Assembly (NCBI RefSeq): GCF_900102925.1
Contig: NZ_FNKI01000001.1
Location: 1,426,001-1,490,000 of the forward strand
Source of the DNA: Flagellimonas zhangzhouensis
GTDB lineage: Bacteria > Bacteroidota > Bacteroidia > Flavobacteriales > Flavobacteriaceae
Reading direction: 5' to 3'
Length of the DNA: 64,000 nt
The notes below the pieces were generated by a model that saw only the letters and a program-made list of their open reading frames with translations, searched no databases and was not told the origin of the DNA. The translations under genes were made by a program, and so were the position numbers. Below are positions 42,724 through 53,208 of this stretch, piece by piece. Within the stretch, counting starts at the first letter, position 1; the number at the start of each line of letters is the position of its first letter.

Positions 42724-44732
42724 TGGCCATCACTGAAAAAAATATCATGAATAGACTGTACCTGGTTTCCGGGGGTCTTGTGGTATTGGCCATTGCTGTG
42801 GTGGTGAAGTTGGTAGATATTCAGGTGGTGCGTGCCGAGGAATATCAAAAACTGGCGTTGAGCAAGACGGAAAAGATGTTTACCATAGAGCCCAATCGTG
42901 GTAACCTCTATTCTGAAGATGGGAGCTTGTTGGCAGCTTCAGTTCCTAAATATGAGATTCGTTTTGATGCCGAGACCGTTTCCGAAGAAAATTTTCAAAA
43001 ACACGTAGCTGCCCTTTCCGATTCGTTGGGGTTGCTTTTTGATAGACCGTCTTCTTATTATCGACAATTATTCCGAAAGGCGAAAGCTAATGGAAACCGA
43101 TACAAATTGGTGGCCCGTAATGTGGGGTATTTGGATTATGTCCGTATCAAACAATTTCCATTGTTCAATCTTGGACCTTATAAAGGTGGATTTATTGAAA
43201 CCCATCGCGTAGTGCGTGAATATCCATTGGGTCAGATGGCTGCAAGAAGTATTGGGTATGAGCGCGTGGATGAAAATGGGTATTACACCCGTGTGGGAAT
43301 GGATGGAGCTTTTGGTGAAACCTATTTGCGTGGTAAGGAAGGAAAAAGATTAAAGCAAAGAATTGCTAAAGGCCAATGGAAGCCTGTTGGTTTGGATAAT
43401 ATTGTGGAGCCACAAGATGGTTTGGACGTGGTTTCAACCATCGATGTGAACATTCAGGACATTGCGCATCACGAGTTGCTAAAGCAATTGGAAAAATACA
43501 AAGCGGATCACGGTTGCGTGGTGGTAATGGAAACCGAAACAGGGGGGGTAAAGGCCATTTCCAATTTGGGAAGAACCTCCGAAGGAAAATATTATGAAAA
43601 GTTGAACTATGCTGTTGGGGAATCCCATGAGCCAGGTTCCACTTTCAAATTGATGTCATTGGTGGCTGCCTTGGAGGATAAAGTGGTTGATACTAGCTCT
43701 GTGATCGATACCGAAAATGGAAGATACCGTATTTATGATGGTGTAGTAAAAGATTCCAAATGGGGCGGGTACGGAAAAATTAGCGTAGCCAAGGCTTTTG
43801 CGTTATCCTCTAACACCGCATTTGCCAAGATCATCAATGAAAATTATAAGGAGCAGCCCGAAAAATTCGTGAATCGCCTAATGAACATGGGATTGCATGA
43901 AAAATTAGGATTGCCCATTATCGGAGAGGGAGATCCTGTAATCCGTTACCCTGGTGACAAAGGTTGGTCTGGAATCTCTTTGGGGTGGATGTCTCATGGT
44001 TACGAAGTGTCTTTAACTCCCATGCAGACTTTGGCTTATTACAATGCCATTGCCAATGATGGTGTATTTGTAAAACCACGCTTGATTACCGAAGTACGCG
44101 AGGGAAGTAAAGTGGTGAAGAAATTTGACAAGCAAGTGGTTAATTCTTCCATCTGTTCTAAGGAAACCGTAAAAAAAGTACAACAGCTGCTCAAAGATGT
44201 GGTGGAGAAAGATTACGGAACAGGTCATAAACTGTATTCCAAGAATTTTTCCATGGCAGGCAAAACAGGAACGGCGCAAAAAAACTATGTAGCCAAGGAT
44301 CCAGATAAACTGGCTTATATCTCAACATTTGCAGGCTATTTTCCAGCTGACAACCCAAAATACTCTTGTATTGTAATCATTCACGAGCCAGATAAAAAGG
44401 AGGGATACTACGGTGCCGATGTGTCTGGGCCTGTCTTTAAATCCATGGCGCAAAAAATCCATGCCATTTCCCCAATGGTAGATGAAGTGGAAGAAAAGGA
44501 AATCATTGACGAAGAATTGAACAAAAAGTACCAAGCGTATTATGCCGAGGTACAGAAAAAACATAGTACAGTGCCCAATGTAAAAGGTATGAGCGGCATG
44601 GATGCCGTTGCCATTTTGGAGAATCTGGGCATAGAGGTAGAGGTTAAAGGGAACGGAAAAGTGAAAAATCAATCCGTGAACCAAGGAACCAACCTCAAAG
44701 AAGTTAAAAAAATAGTATTGGAGCTTTCATGA
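42723..44732 (+). CDS. ftsI: Division-specific penicillin-binding protein (FtsI) with PASTA domain
   Basis: A 669-residue class B transpeptidase for septal peptidoglycan. One TM (about 12-32), a pedestal domain, and a transpeptidase domain with Ser306-x-x-Lys309 (GSTFK), SSN (362-364) and KTG (515-517). The last 60 residues form one PASTA domain (VPNVKGMSGMDAV). E. coli FtsI lacks PASTA; this is usual in Bacteroidota. It overlaps murE by 4 nt (ATGA). Confidence 0.95.
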   Translation: MAITEKNIMNRLYLVSGGLVVLAIAVVVKLVDIQVVRAEEYQKLALSKTEKMFTIEPNRGNLYSEDGSLLAASVPKYEIRFDAETVSEENFQKHVAALSDSLGLLFDRPSSYYRQLFRKAKANGNRYKLVARNVGYLDYVRIKQFPLFNLGPYKGGFIETHRVVREYPLGQMAARSIGYERVDENGYYTRVGMDGAFGETYLRGKEGKRLKQRIAKGQWKPVGLDNIVEPQDGLDVVSTIDVNIQDIAHHELLKQLEKYKADHGCVVVMETETGGVKAISNLGRTSEGKYYEKLNYAVGESHEPGSTFKLMSLVAALEDKVVDTSSVIDTENGRYRIYDGVVKDSKWGGYGKISVAKAFALSSNTAFAKIINENYKEQPEKFVNRLMNMGLHEKLGLPIIGEGDPVIRYPGDKGWSGISLGWMSHGYEVSLTPMQTLAYYNAIANDGVFVKPRLITEVREGSKVVKKFDKQVVNSSICSKETVKKVQQLLKDVVEKDYGTGHKLYSKNFSMAGKTGTAQKNYVAKDPDKLAYISTFAGYFPADNPKYSCIVIIHEPDKKEGYYGADVSGPVFKSMAQKIHAISPMVDEVEEKEIIDEELNKKYQAYYAEVQKKHSTVPNVKGMSGMDAVAILENLGIEVEVKGNGKVKNQSVNQGTNLKEVKKIVLELS

Positions 44733-46192
44733 AGTTATTGAAGGACATATTATATAAGGTAAGTCTATCTGCTGTTAGTGGCGATACCAACGTAATGGTG
44801 AACCAAGTGCATTTCGATTCCCGTAAAGTGGAAATGGATGATGTGTTCGTGGCCGTTCGTGGTACTGTGACCGACGGACACAACTTCATTCAAAAAGCAG
44901 TGGATTCGGGAGCAAGGGCCATTGTGTGCGAAGAACTTCCAGAATTGATGGTGGATGGTGTCACCTATTTAAAGGTAGATGACTGCAACAGTGCTTTGGC
45001 GATTATTGCTTCCAACTATTTCGATAACCCATCCAGAAACCTAAAACTGGTTGGGGTTACGGGAACCAACGGAAAAACTACGGTAACTACCCTATTATAT
45101 AACCTTTTCAAAAAGGCAGGCTATAAAGTAGGGTTGATTTCCACTATAAAAGTATTGGTAGATGATAAAGAATATAAATCTACCCACACCACTCCAGATG
45201 TGTTGACCATCAACAACTACCTGAGTGAAATGAACAAAGTGGGCGTGGAGTTCTGCTTTATGGAAGTGAGTTCTCACGGCATCCATCAAAAAAGAGCAGA
45301 AGGATTGCAGTTTGAAGGTGCAATTTTCACCAACCTTTCCCATGATCACTTGGATTACCACAAAACTTTTGCCGAGTACCGTGATACCAAAAAGAAATTG
45401 TTTGATGGTTTGCCAAAAACAGCATTTGCGTTGGTGAACATCGATGATAAAAATGGCTTGGTGATGTTGCAGAACACCAAAGCAAAAAAATATACCTACG
45501 CACTTAAATCTTTCGCGGATTACCGTGCCCAGATTTTGGAAAAGCAATTCAATGGTCAACTTTTAAAGGTTGATGAAAATGAATTGTGGTCCAAATTGAT
45601 TGGGGATTTTAATGCATACAATTTGTTGGCCATCTACGCCACAGCTAATCTTTTAGGGCTTGAAAAAATGGAAACCCTACGATTGATGAGTGAGTTGGAA
45701 AATGTGGATGGAAGGTTTCAATATTACATATCAAAAGATAAAATAACGGCTATTGTTGATTATGCCCATACGCCGGATGCACTTAAAAATGTATTGGTTA
45801 CGATCAATGCATTGAGGACTGGAAATGAAAACGTCATCACCGTAGTGGGGTGTGGTGGTGACCGTGATAAGTCTAAGCGTCCGGTTATGGGTCATATCGC
45901 TTCAGAAATGAGCAACCATGCCATATTTACCTCAGATAACCCTCGTTCAGAATCCCCGGCAGCCATTATTGAAGAAATGGAAGCTGGAGTGGAGCCTCAA
46001 AATACTAGAAAGGTGCTGTCCATCGAAAACAGAAAGCAAGCCATAAAAACGGCATGCAAGTTGGCCTTGTCCAACGATATAATTCTTGTTGCGGGAAAAG
46101 GGCATGAAACCTATCAGGAGACCAATGGTGTTCGAGTGGAATTTGATGATTTTAAAGAAGTAAAAGAGGCTTTGGATAGCCTAAATAAATAG
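44729..46192 (+). CDS. murE: UDP-N-acetylmuramoyl-L-alanyl-D-glutamate ligase MurE
   Basis: A 487-residue Mur ligase adding the third peptide residue (meso-diaminopimelate in Bacteroidota). ATP-binding GVTGTNGKTTVTT, then the Mur central motif and DNPRSESPAAIIEEM, which is the DNPR motif that selects diaminopimelate. The start overlaps ftsI. mraY follows after 11 nt. Confidence 0.95.
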   Translation: MKLLKDILYKVSLSAVSGDTNVMVNQVHFDSRKVEMDDVFVAVRGTVTDGHNFIQKAVDSGARAIVCEELPELMVDGVTYLKVDDCNSALAIIASNYFDNPSRNLKLVGVTGTNGKTTVTTLLYNLFKKAGYKVGLISTIKVLVDDKEYKSTHTTPDVLTINNYLSEMNKVGVEFCFMEVSSHGIHQKRAEGLQFEGAIFTNLSHDHLDYHKTFAEYRDTKKKLFDGLPKTAFALVNIDDKNGLVMLQNTKAKKYTYALKSFADYRAQILEKQFNGQLLKVDENELWSKLIGDFNAYNLLAIYATANLLGLEKMETLRLMSELENVDGRFQYYISKDKITAIVDYAHTPDALKNVLVTINALRTGNENVITVVGCGGDRDKSKRPVMGHIASEMSNHAIFTSDNPRSESPAAIIEEMEAGVEPQNTRKVLSIENRKQAIKTACKLALSNDIILVAGKGHETYQETNGVRVEFDDFKEVKEALDSLNK

Positions 46193-46203
46193 GAAAGTAG
46201 ACC

Positions 46204-47424
46204 ATGTTATACTATTTGTTCGATTTTTTAGAGAAGCAATACGACATGCCAGGGGCGGGACTTTTTCAGTTCCTCACCTTTAGGGCGGCCATGGCGGTAT
46301 TGTTGTCTTTGTTGATTGCAATGGTCTACGGAAAAAGAATCATTCTTTTCCTCCAGAAAAAGCAAATTGGAGAAACCGTTCGTGACTTGGGGTTGGAAGG
46401 TCAATCTCAAAAAGCAGGAACTCCAACCATGGGTGGTTTGATCATTATTTGGTCCACATTGTTGCCTGTTTTATTGTTTGCCGATGTTCAAAATATTTAT
46501 GTGATTCTGTTGATTGTGACCATGATATGGATGGGGATTATCGGCTTTATTGATGATTACATTAAAATCTTTAAAAAGGACAAGCAAGGTCTTAAGGGCC
46601 GTTTCAAGGTTATAGGTCAAGTGGTGTTGGGGTTAATCGTGGGATTGACGCTTTATTTTCATCCAGATGTGACCGTAAAGGAGAAGGATACCACAACCAT
46701 TACCCAAAATTTTAAGGTAGAACGAGTTTTTGGAGAAGAAACCAAATCCTTGCGGACCAACGTTCCATTTTTCAAAAATAATCAGCTGGATTACGCAGAT
46801 TTTATTTCCTGGATGGGTGATGGAGCAGCGGAGTATGCCTGGGTAATTTTTGTTATGGTTGTGATTCTGATTGTAACCGCGGTTTCCAATGGAGCTAATC
46901 TAACAGACGGAATTGATGGTTTGGCGGCAGGCTCGTCGGCCATAATAGTGCTCACGCTGGGCATCTTCGCATTCGTTTCTGGTAATATTCAGTTTTCTGG
47001 CTATTTGGACATTTTTTACCTACCCCGAGTTGAGGAGTTGGTGGTGTTTATTGCTGCTTTTGTGGGTGCTTTGGTTGGATTTTTATGGTACAACACCTAT
47101 CCTGCTCAAGTTTTTATGGGAGATACAGGCAGTTTGACCATCGGAGGTGTAATCGCAGTGATTGCCATTATTGTTAGAAAAGAATTATTGATTCCGATTT
47201 TGTGCGGAATCTTCTTTGCAGAGTCACTTTCGGTGATGCTGCAAGTGGGTTATTTCAAGCATACCAAAAAGAAATATGGAGAAGGAAAACGGATTTTCTT
47301 AATGGCGCCATTGCACCATCATTATCAAAAGAAAATGTACCACGAAAGTAAAATCGTGACCCGTTTTTGGATCATAGGAATCATGTTGGCCATCATCAGT
47401 ATAGTGACCCTAAAAATTAGATAA
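46204..47424 (+). CDS. mraY: Phospho-N-acetylmuramoyl-pentapeptide transferase
   Basis: A 406-residue polytopic membrane enzyme that makes lipid I. About ten TM segments; [40 protein letters not shown] and the catalytic [15 protein letters not shown] are all seen. A loop of about 60 residues (about 155-215) is the usual periplasmic insertion. murD begins straight after the stop codon. Confidence 0.96.
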   Translation: MLYYLFDFLEKQYDMPGAGLFQFLTFRAAMAVLLSLLIAMVYGKRIILFLQKKQIGETVRDLGLEGQSQKAGTPTMGGLIIIWSTLLPVLLFADVQNIYVILLIVTMIWMGIIGFIDDYIKIFKKDKQGLKGRFKVIGQVVLGLIVGLTLYFHPDVTVKEKDTTTITQNFKVERVFGEETKSLRTNVPFFKNNQLDYADFISWMGDGAAEYAWVIFVMVVILIVTAVSNGANLTDGIDGLAAGSSAIIVLTLGIFAFVSGNIQFSGYLDIFYLPRVEELVVFIAAFVGALVGFLWYNTYPAQVFMGDTGSLTIGGVIAVIAIIVRKELLIPILCGIFFAESLSVMLQVGYFKHTKKKYGEGKRIFLMAPLHHHYQKKMYHESKIVTRFWIIGIMLAIISIVTLKIR

Positions 47425-48759
47425 ATGGGTCGGTTGGTGATACTCGGAGGAGGAGAAAGTGGCGTTGGAACCGCCATTTTGGGCAAACAAAAAGGATTTG
47501 AAGTCTTTGTCTCGGACAAAGGAGAAATAAAGGAGAAATACCAAAAAGTTCTTGAACATTTTGAGATTGAATGGGAGTCTGGTGAGCATACCGAAGCCAA
47601 AATTCTGAACGCCGATGTGGTGATGAAAAGCCCAGGGATACCCGATAAAGTAGCCTTGGTGAAAGCATTGGTCGAGAAAGGAATTCCAGTGATATCTGAA
47701 ATTGAGTTTGCATCAAAATTTACCGATGTAACAATCATTGGAATCACAGGAAGTAACGGAAAGACCACGACTACGATGTTGACCCATCATTTGTTGAAAG
47801 ATGGAGGGTTGAATGTGGGAATGGCAGGCAATATCGGTGATAGCTATGCTAAAATGGTGGCTGAACAAGATTTTGACCACTATGTGTTGGAGATAAGCAG
47901 CTTTCAGTTGGACGGCATCGTGGATTTTAAACCACACATTGCCATCCTAACCAACATCACTCCAGACCATTTGGACCGATACGAGTACAAGTTTGAAAAC
48001 TATATCGCTTCCAAATTCAGGATAGCCATGAATCAGGATGAAAATGATTACCTGATCTATGATGCCGATGATGAAGTGATAGTGGAATGGCTAAAGGAAC
48101 ACCCAGTTCAATCCAAATTGATACCCTTTTCTGTACAAAAGAAATTGGAAGAAGGAGCTTGGATGGAAGACAATACGATTAAAATAAAATTAGAAAATAA
48201 AACCTTGGAAATGAGTAGAGATATTTTGGCCTTGGAAGGTCAACACAACGTGAAGAATACAATGGCAGCCAGCATGGCAGCGCATTTAGTGAGGGTGAGG
48301 AAGGAGACTATTCGTCAAAGTATCCAGTCCTTTCAAGGGGCGGCCCACAGGTTGGAAAAGGTGTTGAAAATCAACCATGTGGAATACATCAACGATTCCA
48401 AAGCGACCAATGTAAATGCCACTTTTTATGCCTTGGATGGTATTAAGAAACCCATTGTTTGGATTGTTGGTGGTGTGGATAAAGGCAACGATTATTCTGA
48501 GTTGATGCCGTTGGTACGAGAAAAAGTAAAGGCAATCATCTGCCTGGGGGTTGATAATTCCAAGTTGATTGAAGCTTTTGGGAATGTTGTGGAGCCAATG
48601 GTCGAAACCTATTCCATGGAGGAAGCTGTAAAAGTTGCTTACAAGGTTGCTGAGCGCGGCGATACCGTTTTGTTGTCACCAGCTTGCGCCAGTTTCGATT
48701 TGTTCAATAATTACGAAGACAGAGGAGATCAATTTAAAACCGCAGTAAAAAATTTGTAG
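47425..48759 (+). CDS. murD: UDP-N-acetylmuramoyl-L-alanine--D-glutamate ligase
   Basis: A 444-residue Mur ligase adding D-Glu to UDP-MurNAc-L-Ala. N-terminal Rossmann-like ILGGGESGVG, ATP motif GITGSNGKTTTT, and the C-terminal NDSKATN motif, with a VDKGNDY block. It shares no gap with mraY. ftsW follows after 3 nt. Confidence 0.96.
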   Translation: MGRLVILGGGESGVGTAILGKQKGFEVFVSDKGEIKEKYQKVLEHFEIEWESGEHTEAKILNADVVMKSPGIPDKVALVKALVEKGIPVISEIEFASKFTDVTIIGITGSNGKTTTTMLTHHLLKDGGLNVGMAGNIGDSYAKMVAEQDFDHYVLEISSFQLDGIVDFKPHIAILTNITPDHLDRYEYKFENYIASKFRIAMNQDENDYLIYDADDEVIVEWLKEHPVQSKLIPFSVQKKLEEGAWMEDNTIKIKLENKTLEMSRDILALEGQHNVKNTMAASMAAHLVRVRKETIRQSIQSFQGAAHRLEKVLKINHVEYINDSKATNVNATFYALDGIKKPIVWIVGGVDKGNDYSELMPLVREKVKAIICLGVDNSKLIEAFGNVVEPMVETYSMEEAVKVAYKVAERGDTVLLSPACASFDLFNNYEDRGDQFKTAVKNL

Positions 48760-48762
48760 AAC

Positions 48763-49968
48763 GTGTTTGCAATCTTCAAAAATCTGAAAGGTGATAAAGC
48801 CATTTGGGGTGTAGTGGCCCTCTTGGCTCTTTTCTCATTTTTGCCAGTGTACAGCGCCAGTACCAATTTGGTGTACGTCAATGGTGATGGAACTACGTTG
48901 GGTCATTTGGTGAAGCACGCCATTTTATTGTTTTTGGGATTCGGAATCATCTATGCCATTCACCGAATTCCAACCCATTACTTTAAAGGGCTGTCCATAA
49001 TTGCATTGCCTATTGTCTTGCTACTGTTGGCCTATACCTTGACTGTGGAAACTCGCATTGGAGGGGTAACAGCCAATCGATGGATCAAGATTCCGTTTGT
49101 AGGGGTGAATTTTCAAACCTCTACGCTGGCTTCGGTGGTTTTAATGATTTGGATTGCGAGATACTTGACCAAGATCAAAGATGTAAAAATCACTTTTAAA
49201 GAAAGCTTGCTACCACTTTGGTTGCCTGTTGCTTTGGTGATTCTATTGATTTTGCCCGAGAACTTTTCTACAGCAGCCATCATCAGTTTTATGGTGTTGG
49301 TGTTGTGTTTTTTGGGAGGTTATCCCTTAAAATATTTAATGGCGATGGTCGGCACGGGAATCGTGCTCGGTGGTATGTTCCTGTTTGTGCTTTTCAAAGC
49401 GCCCGAGGTTTTGCCGCAAAGGGCAGGAACTTGGAAATCTAGGATTGAAACTTTTATTCATCCAGAACAAGCGGACAAGGATGATTTACACCAATTGACC
49501 TTGGCCCAAATTGCCGTTGCCGAAGGAGGCATTGTGGGTAAAGGAGCAGGAAAAAGTGTGATGAAGAACATGTTGTCCCAAAGTACATCGGATTTCATTT
49601 TTGCCATCATTATTGAGGAATACGGGTTACTGGGAGGGGGAGCTTTGCTCTTCTTCTATTTGTTGTTGCTATTTCGAATTGTGGTGGTGGCGCATTCGGC
49701 CAAAACCATATTTTCAAAATTACTGGTGATAGGGGTTGGCTTGCCGATTGTTTTTCAGGCATTCATCAATATGGCGGTTGTTGTGCAGTTGTTTCCCGTA
49801 ACAGGTCAGCCTTTGCCATTGATTAGTATGGGGGGGACATCCATTTGGATGACCTGTATGGCGATTGGAATTGTGTTGAGCGCCAGCAATAAAAAAGAAA
49901 ATTTAGAGGAGCAATCCTACGATATAGATGAAACGAATCCTTTAGAAGTATTAAGTGGACAGATATAG
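48763..49968 (+). CDS. ftsW: Peptidoglycan polymerase FtsW
   Basis: A 401-residue SEDS-family glycosyltransferase with about ten TM segments, working with FtsI to polymerise septal lipid II. The family motif region is [20 protein letters not shown] and the PLPLISMGG segment near the end. Start GTG 48763. The end overlaps murG by 14 nt. Confidence 0.94.
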   Translation: MFAIFKNLKGDKAIWGVVALLALFSFLPVYSASTNLVYVNGDGTTLGHLVKHAILLFLGFGIIYAIHRIPTHYFKGLSIIALPIVLLLLAYTLTVETRIGGVTANRWIKIPFVGVNFQTSTLASVVLMIWIARYLTKIKDVKITFKESLLPLWLPVALVILLILPENFSTAAIISFMVLVLCFLGGYPLKYLMAMVGTGIVLGGMFLFVLFKAPEVLPQRAGTWKSRIETFIHPEQADKDDLHQLTLAQIAVAEGGIVGKGAGKSVMKNMLSQSTSDFIFAIIIEEYGLLGGGALLFFYLLLLFRIVVVAHSAKTIFSKLLVIGVGLPIVFQAFINMAVVVQLFPVTGQPLPLISMGGTSIWMTCMAIGIVLSASNKKENLEEQSYDIDETNPLEVLSGQI

Positions 49969-51046
49969 GTTTATACTTTCTGGAGGGGGAACGGGAGGAC
50001 ATATTTATCCCGCAGTGGCCATAGCCAACGAATTAAAAAGGAGGTATCCTGATGCCGAGTTTTTGTTCGTGGGGGCCAAGGATAAAATGGAGATGGAAAA
50101 AGTGCCGCAGGCTGGATACGAAATAAAAGGTTTGTGGATAAGTGGATTACAACGGAAACTGACATTGAAGAATCTCATGTTTCCATTAAAACTGATAAGT
50201 AGTTTGTTAGAAGCACGAAAAATAGTGAAACAGTTTAAACCCCATGTTGCCATTGGCACGGGAGGCTTTGCTAGTGGACCTTTGTTGCGAATGGCCGAAA
50301 GTTCAGGTGTTCCTTGTGTGCTTCAAGAACAGAATTCCTATGCTGGGATTACGAACAAACTATTGGCGAATAAAGCAGAGAAGATTTGCGTAGCCTACGA
50401 TGGAATGGAGCGCTTTTTTCCAAAGGAAAAGATTGTAAAAACAGGAAATCCCATCCGAACTGACTTGGTGCAGATAAAAGAAAGCAAGAAAGAAGCAGCT
50501 TCATTTTTTGGTCTTGATGGCAATAAAAAGACCCTATTGGTTTTGGGCGGTAGCCTTGGTGCAAGACGTATCAACCAATTGATTGAAAAAGAGCTTAGTT
50601 TTTTTGAAAAACAGGGACTGCAAGTGCTTTGGCAGTGCGGAAAATTGTATCACGAAGAATATAAAAAATATGAATCTGAATCCGTAAAAGTATTGGCCTT
50701 TGTCAACCGAATGGATTTGGCCTATGCTTCGGCTGATGTAATCATTTCCAGAGCTGGTGCAGGTTCGGTATCTGAATTGTGTTTGGTGGGTAAACCAGTG
50801 ATTTTTATTCCATCGCCTAATGTCGCAGAGGATCATCAAACCCAAAATGCACAAGCTTTGGTGGCAATAGATGCTGCCATTATGCTTCGCGAAAGTGAAT
50901 TGGATGAAGCGTTTGCAACCCGTTTTTCTGAATTGATGGAGTCAAAGGAAATGCAAGAAAAATTGGGAGAGCAAATTAAAAAGATGGCCATGCCAAAAGC
51001 CACGGAACATATTGTGGATGAAATTGAAAAGTTGTTGAAGAAGTGA
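49955..51046 (+). CDS. murG: UDP-GlcNAc:lipid I N-acetylglucosaminyltransferase
   Basis: A 363-residue GT-B glycosyltransferase that makes lipid II. N-terminal [11 protein letters not shown], then GGFASGP and the C-terminal donor site [11 protein letters not shown]. Start GTG 49955 inside the ftsW end. After its stop there is a 100-nt gap with an inverted pair of palindromes. Confidence 0.96.
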   Translation: MDRYRFILSGGGTGGHIYPAVAIANELKRRYPDAEFLFVGAKDKMEMEKVPQAGYEIKGLWISGLQRKLTLKNLMFPLKLISSLLEARKIVKQFKPHVAIGTGGFASGPLLRMAESSGVPCVLQEQNSYAGITNKLLANKAEKICVAYDGMERFFPKEKIVKTGNPIRTDLVQIKESKKEAASFFGLDGNKKTLLVLGGSLGARRINQLIEKELSFFEKQGLQVLWQCGKLYHEEYKKYESESVKVLAFVNRMDLAYASADVIISRAGAGSVSELCLVGKPVIFIPSPNVAEDHQTQNAQALVAIDAAIMLRESELDEAFATRFSELMESKEMQEKLGEQIKKMAMPKATEHIVDEIEKLLKK

Positions 51047-51079
51047 GATTGCAATTGAAAGAACAAATAAATAAAGTAT

Positions 51080-51106
51080 GTCACCTCGAGCGGAGTCGAG
51101 AGGTGA
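51080..51106 (+). repeat. Family A palindrome, forward copy in the murG-murC gap
   Basis: Core CTCGAGCGGAGTCGAGAG with outer CACCTC/GAGGTG arms. Compared with the copy at 4095 (CACTTC/GAAGTG), both arms changed together, so the pairing is kept. Confidence 0.85.
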
Positions 51107-51111
51107 TTGCT

Positions 51112-51135
51112 GTTCTCGACTGCGCTCGAACTGAC
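51112..51135 (-). repeat. Family A palindrome, reverse copy in the murG-murC gap
   Basis: TTCTCGACTGCGCTCGAA is the reverse complement of the family core, only 5 nt after the forward copy. Together the two copies could fold separately or as one long hairpin with TGTCA/TGACA ends. Confidence 0.85.
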
Positions 51136-51146
51136 AAATTTGAATA

Positions 51147-52496
51147 ATGAACTTGAAAGATATACATAGCGTCTATTTTATCGGAATCGGAGGTATTGGT
51201 ATGTCCGCTTTGGCCCGCTATTTCAATTTTATTGGAAAAGAAGTGGCTGGCTACGATAAAACGCCAACCCCAATTACAGAAGGTCTGGAGGAGTTGGGTA
51301 TTTCGGTTCATTTTGAGGACAATGTGGATTTGATTTCTGATACGTTCAAGCATCCACAGACCTTGGTGGTATATACGCCTGCTGTACCTGTTTCGCATTC
51401 CGAATATCAGTTCTATAAAAACAACAGTTTCGATATTAAAAAACGTTCTGAAGTGTTGGGCATCATTACCAAAGATTCATTTTGTCTTGCCGTAGCGGGA
51501 ACGCACGGTAAAACAACTACCTCCTGCATTTTGGCCCATTTGCTCAAGGAATGTGAATTGCCATTTTCGGCATTTTTAGGTGGGATTTCGGAAGATTTCA
51601 ATAGCAACTTTGTATTGGAAGGAACAGAATATTCGGTAGTAGAGGCTGATGAGTTTGATCGTTCATTCTTGCGCCTAACCCCAACAGTTGCCTGCGTAAC
51701 TTCGATGGATGCCGACCATTTGGATATTTATGGCACCAAAGAGGAATTGGAAAACTCTTTTAGGGAGTTTGTGGGCAAAATAAAACCCAACGGAAAATTA
51801 TTTGTACGTAATGGATTGTCCTTGGCAGGAAGCACTTTCGGTATTGAGGATGGCTCTGATTACTGCATTCAAAATATTAACATTGAACATGGTACCTACA
51901 TATTTGATCTCGTCACGCCTACAGAGGTTATTGAGCATGTAAAGTTCAACAAACCTGGAAGGCACAATTTGCTCAATGGATTAGCTGCTTTCGCGATGGC
52001 GGTGCAAACCGGCTGCCCACCACACCGCCTTGCTGAAGCTTTGGGAAGTTTTAAAGGAGTTCAACGTAGGTTCTCGTATCAAATCAAACAAAAGGATTTT
52101 GTGTTCATAGACGATTATGCACATCATCCCACAGAAATCAATGCGGTGTATCAAGCTGTTCGTGAAATGCATGCGGGAGAGAAAGTCACTGTGATTTTCC
52201 AGCCCCATTTGTTTTCCAGAACCCAAGATTTTGCTGATGATTTTGCGAAGAGTCTATCGCAATTCGATGACATCATCCTATTGGAAATTTATCCCGCTAG
52301 AGAAGAGCCCATTGAAGGGGTGACCTCGCAATGGTTGTTGGACAAAATAGAGAATCCGAACAAGAAACTGGTTGCGAAATCAGACTTGATCAACGAAGTG
52401 AGTAACTGCAAATCGGGTGTATTGGTTGCCCTTGGTGCAGGTGATATTGGTTTAGAAGTGCCAAAAATCAAAAAAGAATTGAGTTATGCGCATTAA
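51147..52496 (+). CDS. murC: UDP-N-acetylmuramate--L-alanine ligase
   Basis: A 449-residue Mur ligase, first of the series, adding L-Ala to UDP-MurNAc. N-terminal FIGIGGIGMSALA, ATP loop AGTHGKTTTS, EADEFDRSF and C-terminal DDYAHHPTEI are all clear. Its ATG follows the palindrome pair by 11 nt. The end overlaps ftsQ by 11 nt. Confidence 0.96.
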   Translation: MNLKDIHSVYFIGIGGIGMSALARYFNFIGKEVAGYDKTPTPITEGLEELGISVHFEDNVDLISDTFKHPQTLVVYTPAVPVSHSEYQFYKNNSFDIKKRSEVLGIITKDSFCLAVAGTHGKTTTSCILAHLLKECELPFSAFLGGISEDFNSNFVLEGTEYSVVEADEFDRSFLRLTPTVACVTSMDADHLDIYGTKEELENSFREFVGKIKPNGKLFVRNGLSLAGSTFGIEDGSDYCIQNINIEHGTYIFDLVTPTEVIEHVKFNKPGRHNLLNGLAAFAMAVQTGCPPHRLAEALGSFKGVQRRFSYQIKQKDFVFIDDYAHHPTEINAVYQAVREMHAGEKVTVIFQPHLFSRTQDFADDFAKSLSQFDDIILLEIYPAREEPIEGVTSQWLLDKIENPNKKLVAKSDLINEVSNCKSGVLVALGAGDIGLEVPKIKKELSYAH

Positions 52497-53205
52497 TTGG
52501 GATTACATAAAACTGACCTTTTTGTTGGTCGCCGTGGTCGCGCTCTACGGTTTTGCCGATCAACGAAACAGTAAAAGACAAGTGAGCAAAATCTCCGTTG
52601 AGTTTGTAGGGGAAGAAAACCTGTATTTAACAGAGGATGCGGTTAATAAATTGTTAATACAAAAATGCGGACCCCTTGAAAATAGGGCAAAAGAACAGTT
52701 AGTTTTGAATACCATAGAGGAGGTAATTCTATCCAACGATATGGTCAAAAATGCCCAAGTCTATCTTACTGTAAACGGGGAGCTTATCTCTGAGATAATT
52801 CAGCGCAAACCCATAGGGAGAGTTGAAGGCGTCTCCAAATTTTATTTGGATGACACGGGAGGTCGTATGCCTTTGTCAAGGTATCATTCCGCCAGGGTTC
52901 CTATCATAACGGGTAAGATAACTGGAAAGAGCCTAGAGGATGCCTATGTGATTTTGAACTATATCAACGATGATGATTTTCTTAGGAAAAATATCATCGG
53001 TATTCATATTGAAGAAGAAGGAAACTACCAACTCAAATTCCGAATGGAAAATTTTGTGGTGAATTTGGGAGGGGTGGAAAACCTTAATGTAAAGTTTAAA
53101 AATTTTATGGCCTTTTATACCAAGGCCACCAAGGATAAAACCTTGGAAGAATATGCAACAGTGAGTTTAGAGTTCAACAATCAAGTGGTTTGCACCAAAA
53201 TATAA
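52486..53205 (+). CDS. ftsQ: Cell division protein FtsQ
   Basis: A 239-residue bitopic protein: short cytoplasmic tail, TM at about 8-24, POTRA-like domain (about 35-105: VEFVGEENLYLTEDAV) and a C-terminal beta domain. Assembles with the FtsL-like protein in the divisome. Starts within the murC end and is followed 3 nt later by ftsA. Confidence 0.9.
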   Translation: MRINWDYIKLTFLLVAVVALYGFADQRNSKRQVSKISVEFVGEENLYLTEDAVNKLLIQKCGPLENRAKEQLVLNTIEEVILSNDMVKNAQVYLTVNGELISEIIQRKPIGRVEGVSKFYLDDTGGRMPLSRYHSARVPIITGKITGKSLEDAYVILNYINDDDFLRKNIIGIHIEEEGNYQLKFRMENFVVNLGGVENLNVKFKNFMAFYTKATKDKTLEEYATVSLEFNNQVVCTKI

Positions 53206-53208
53206 CAT

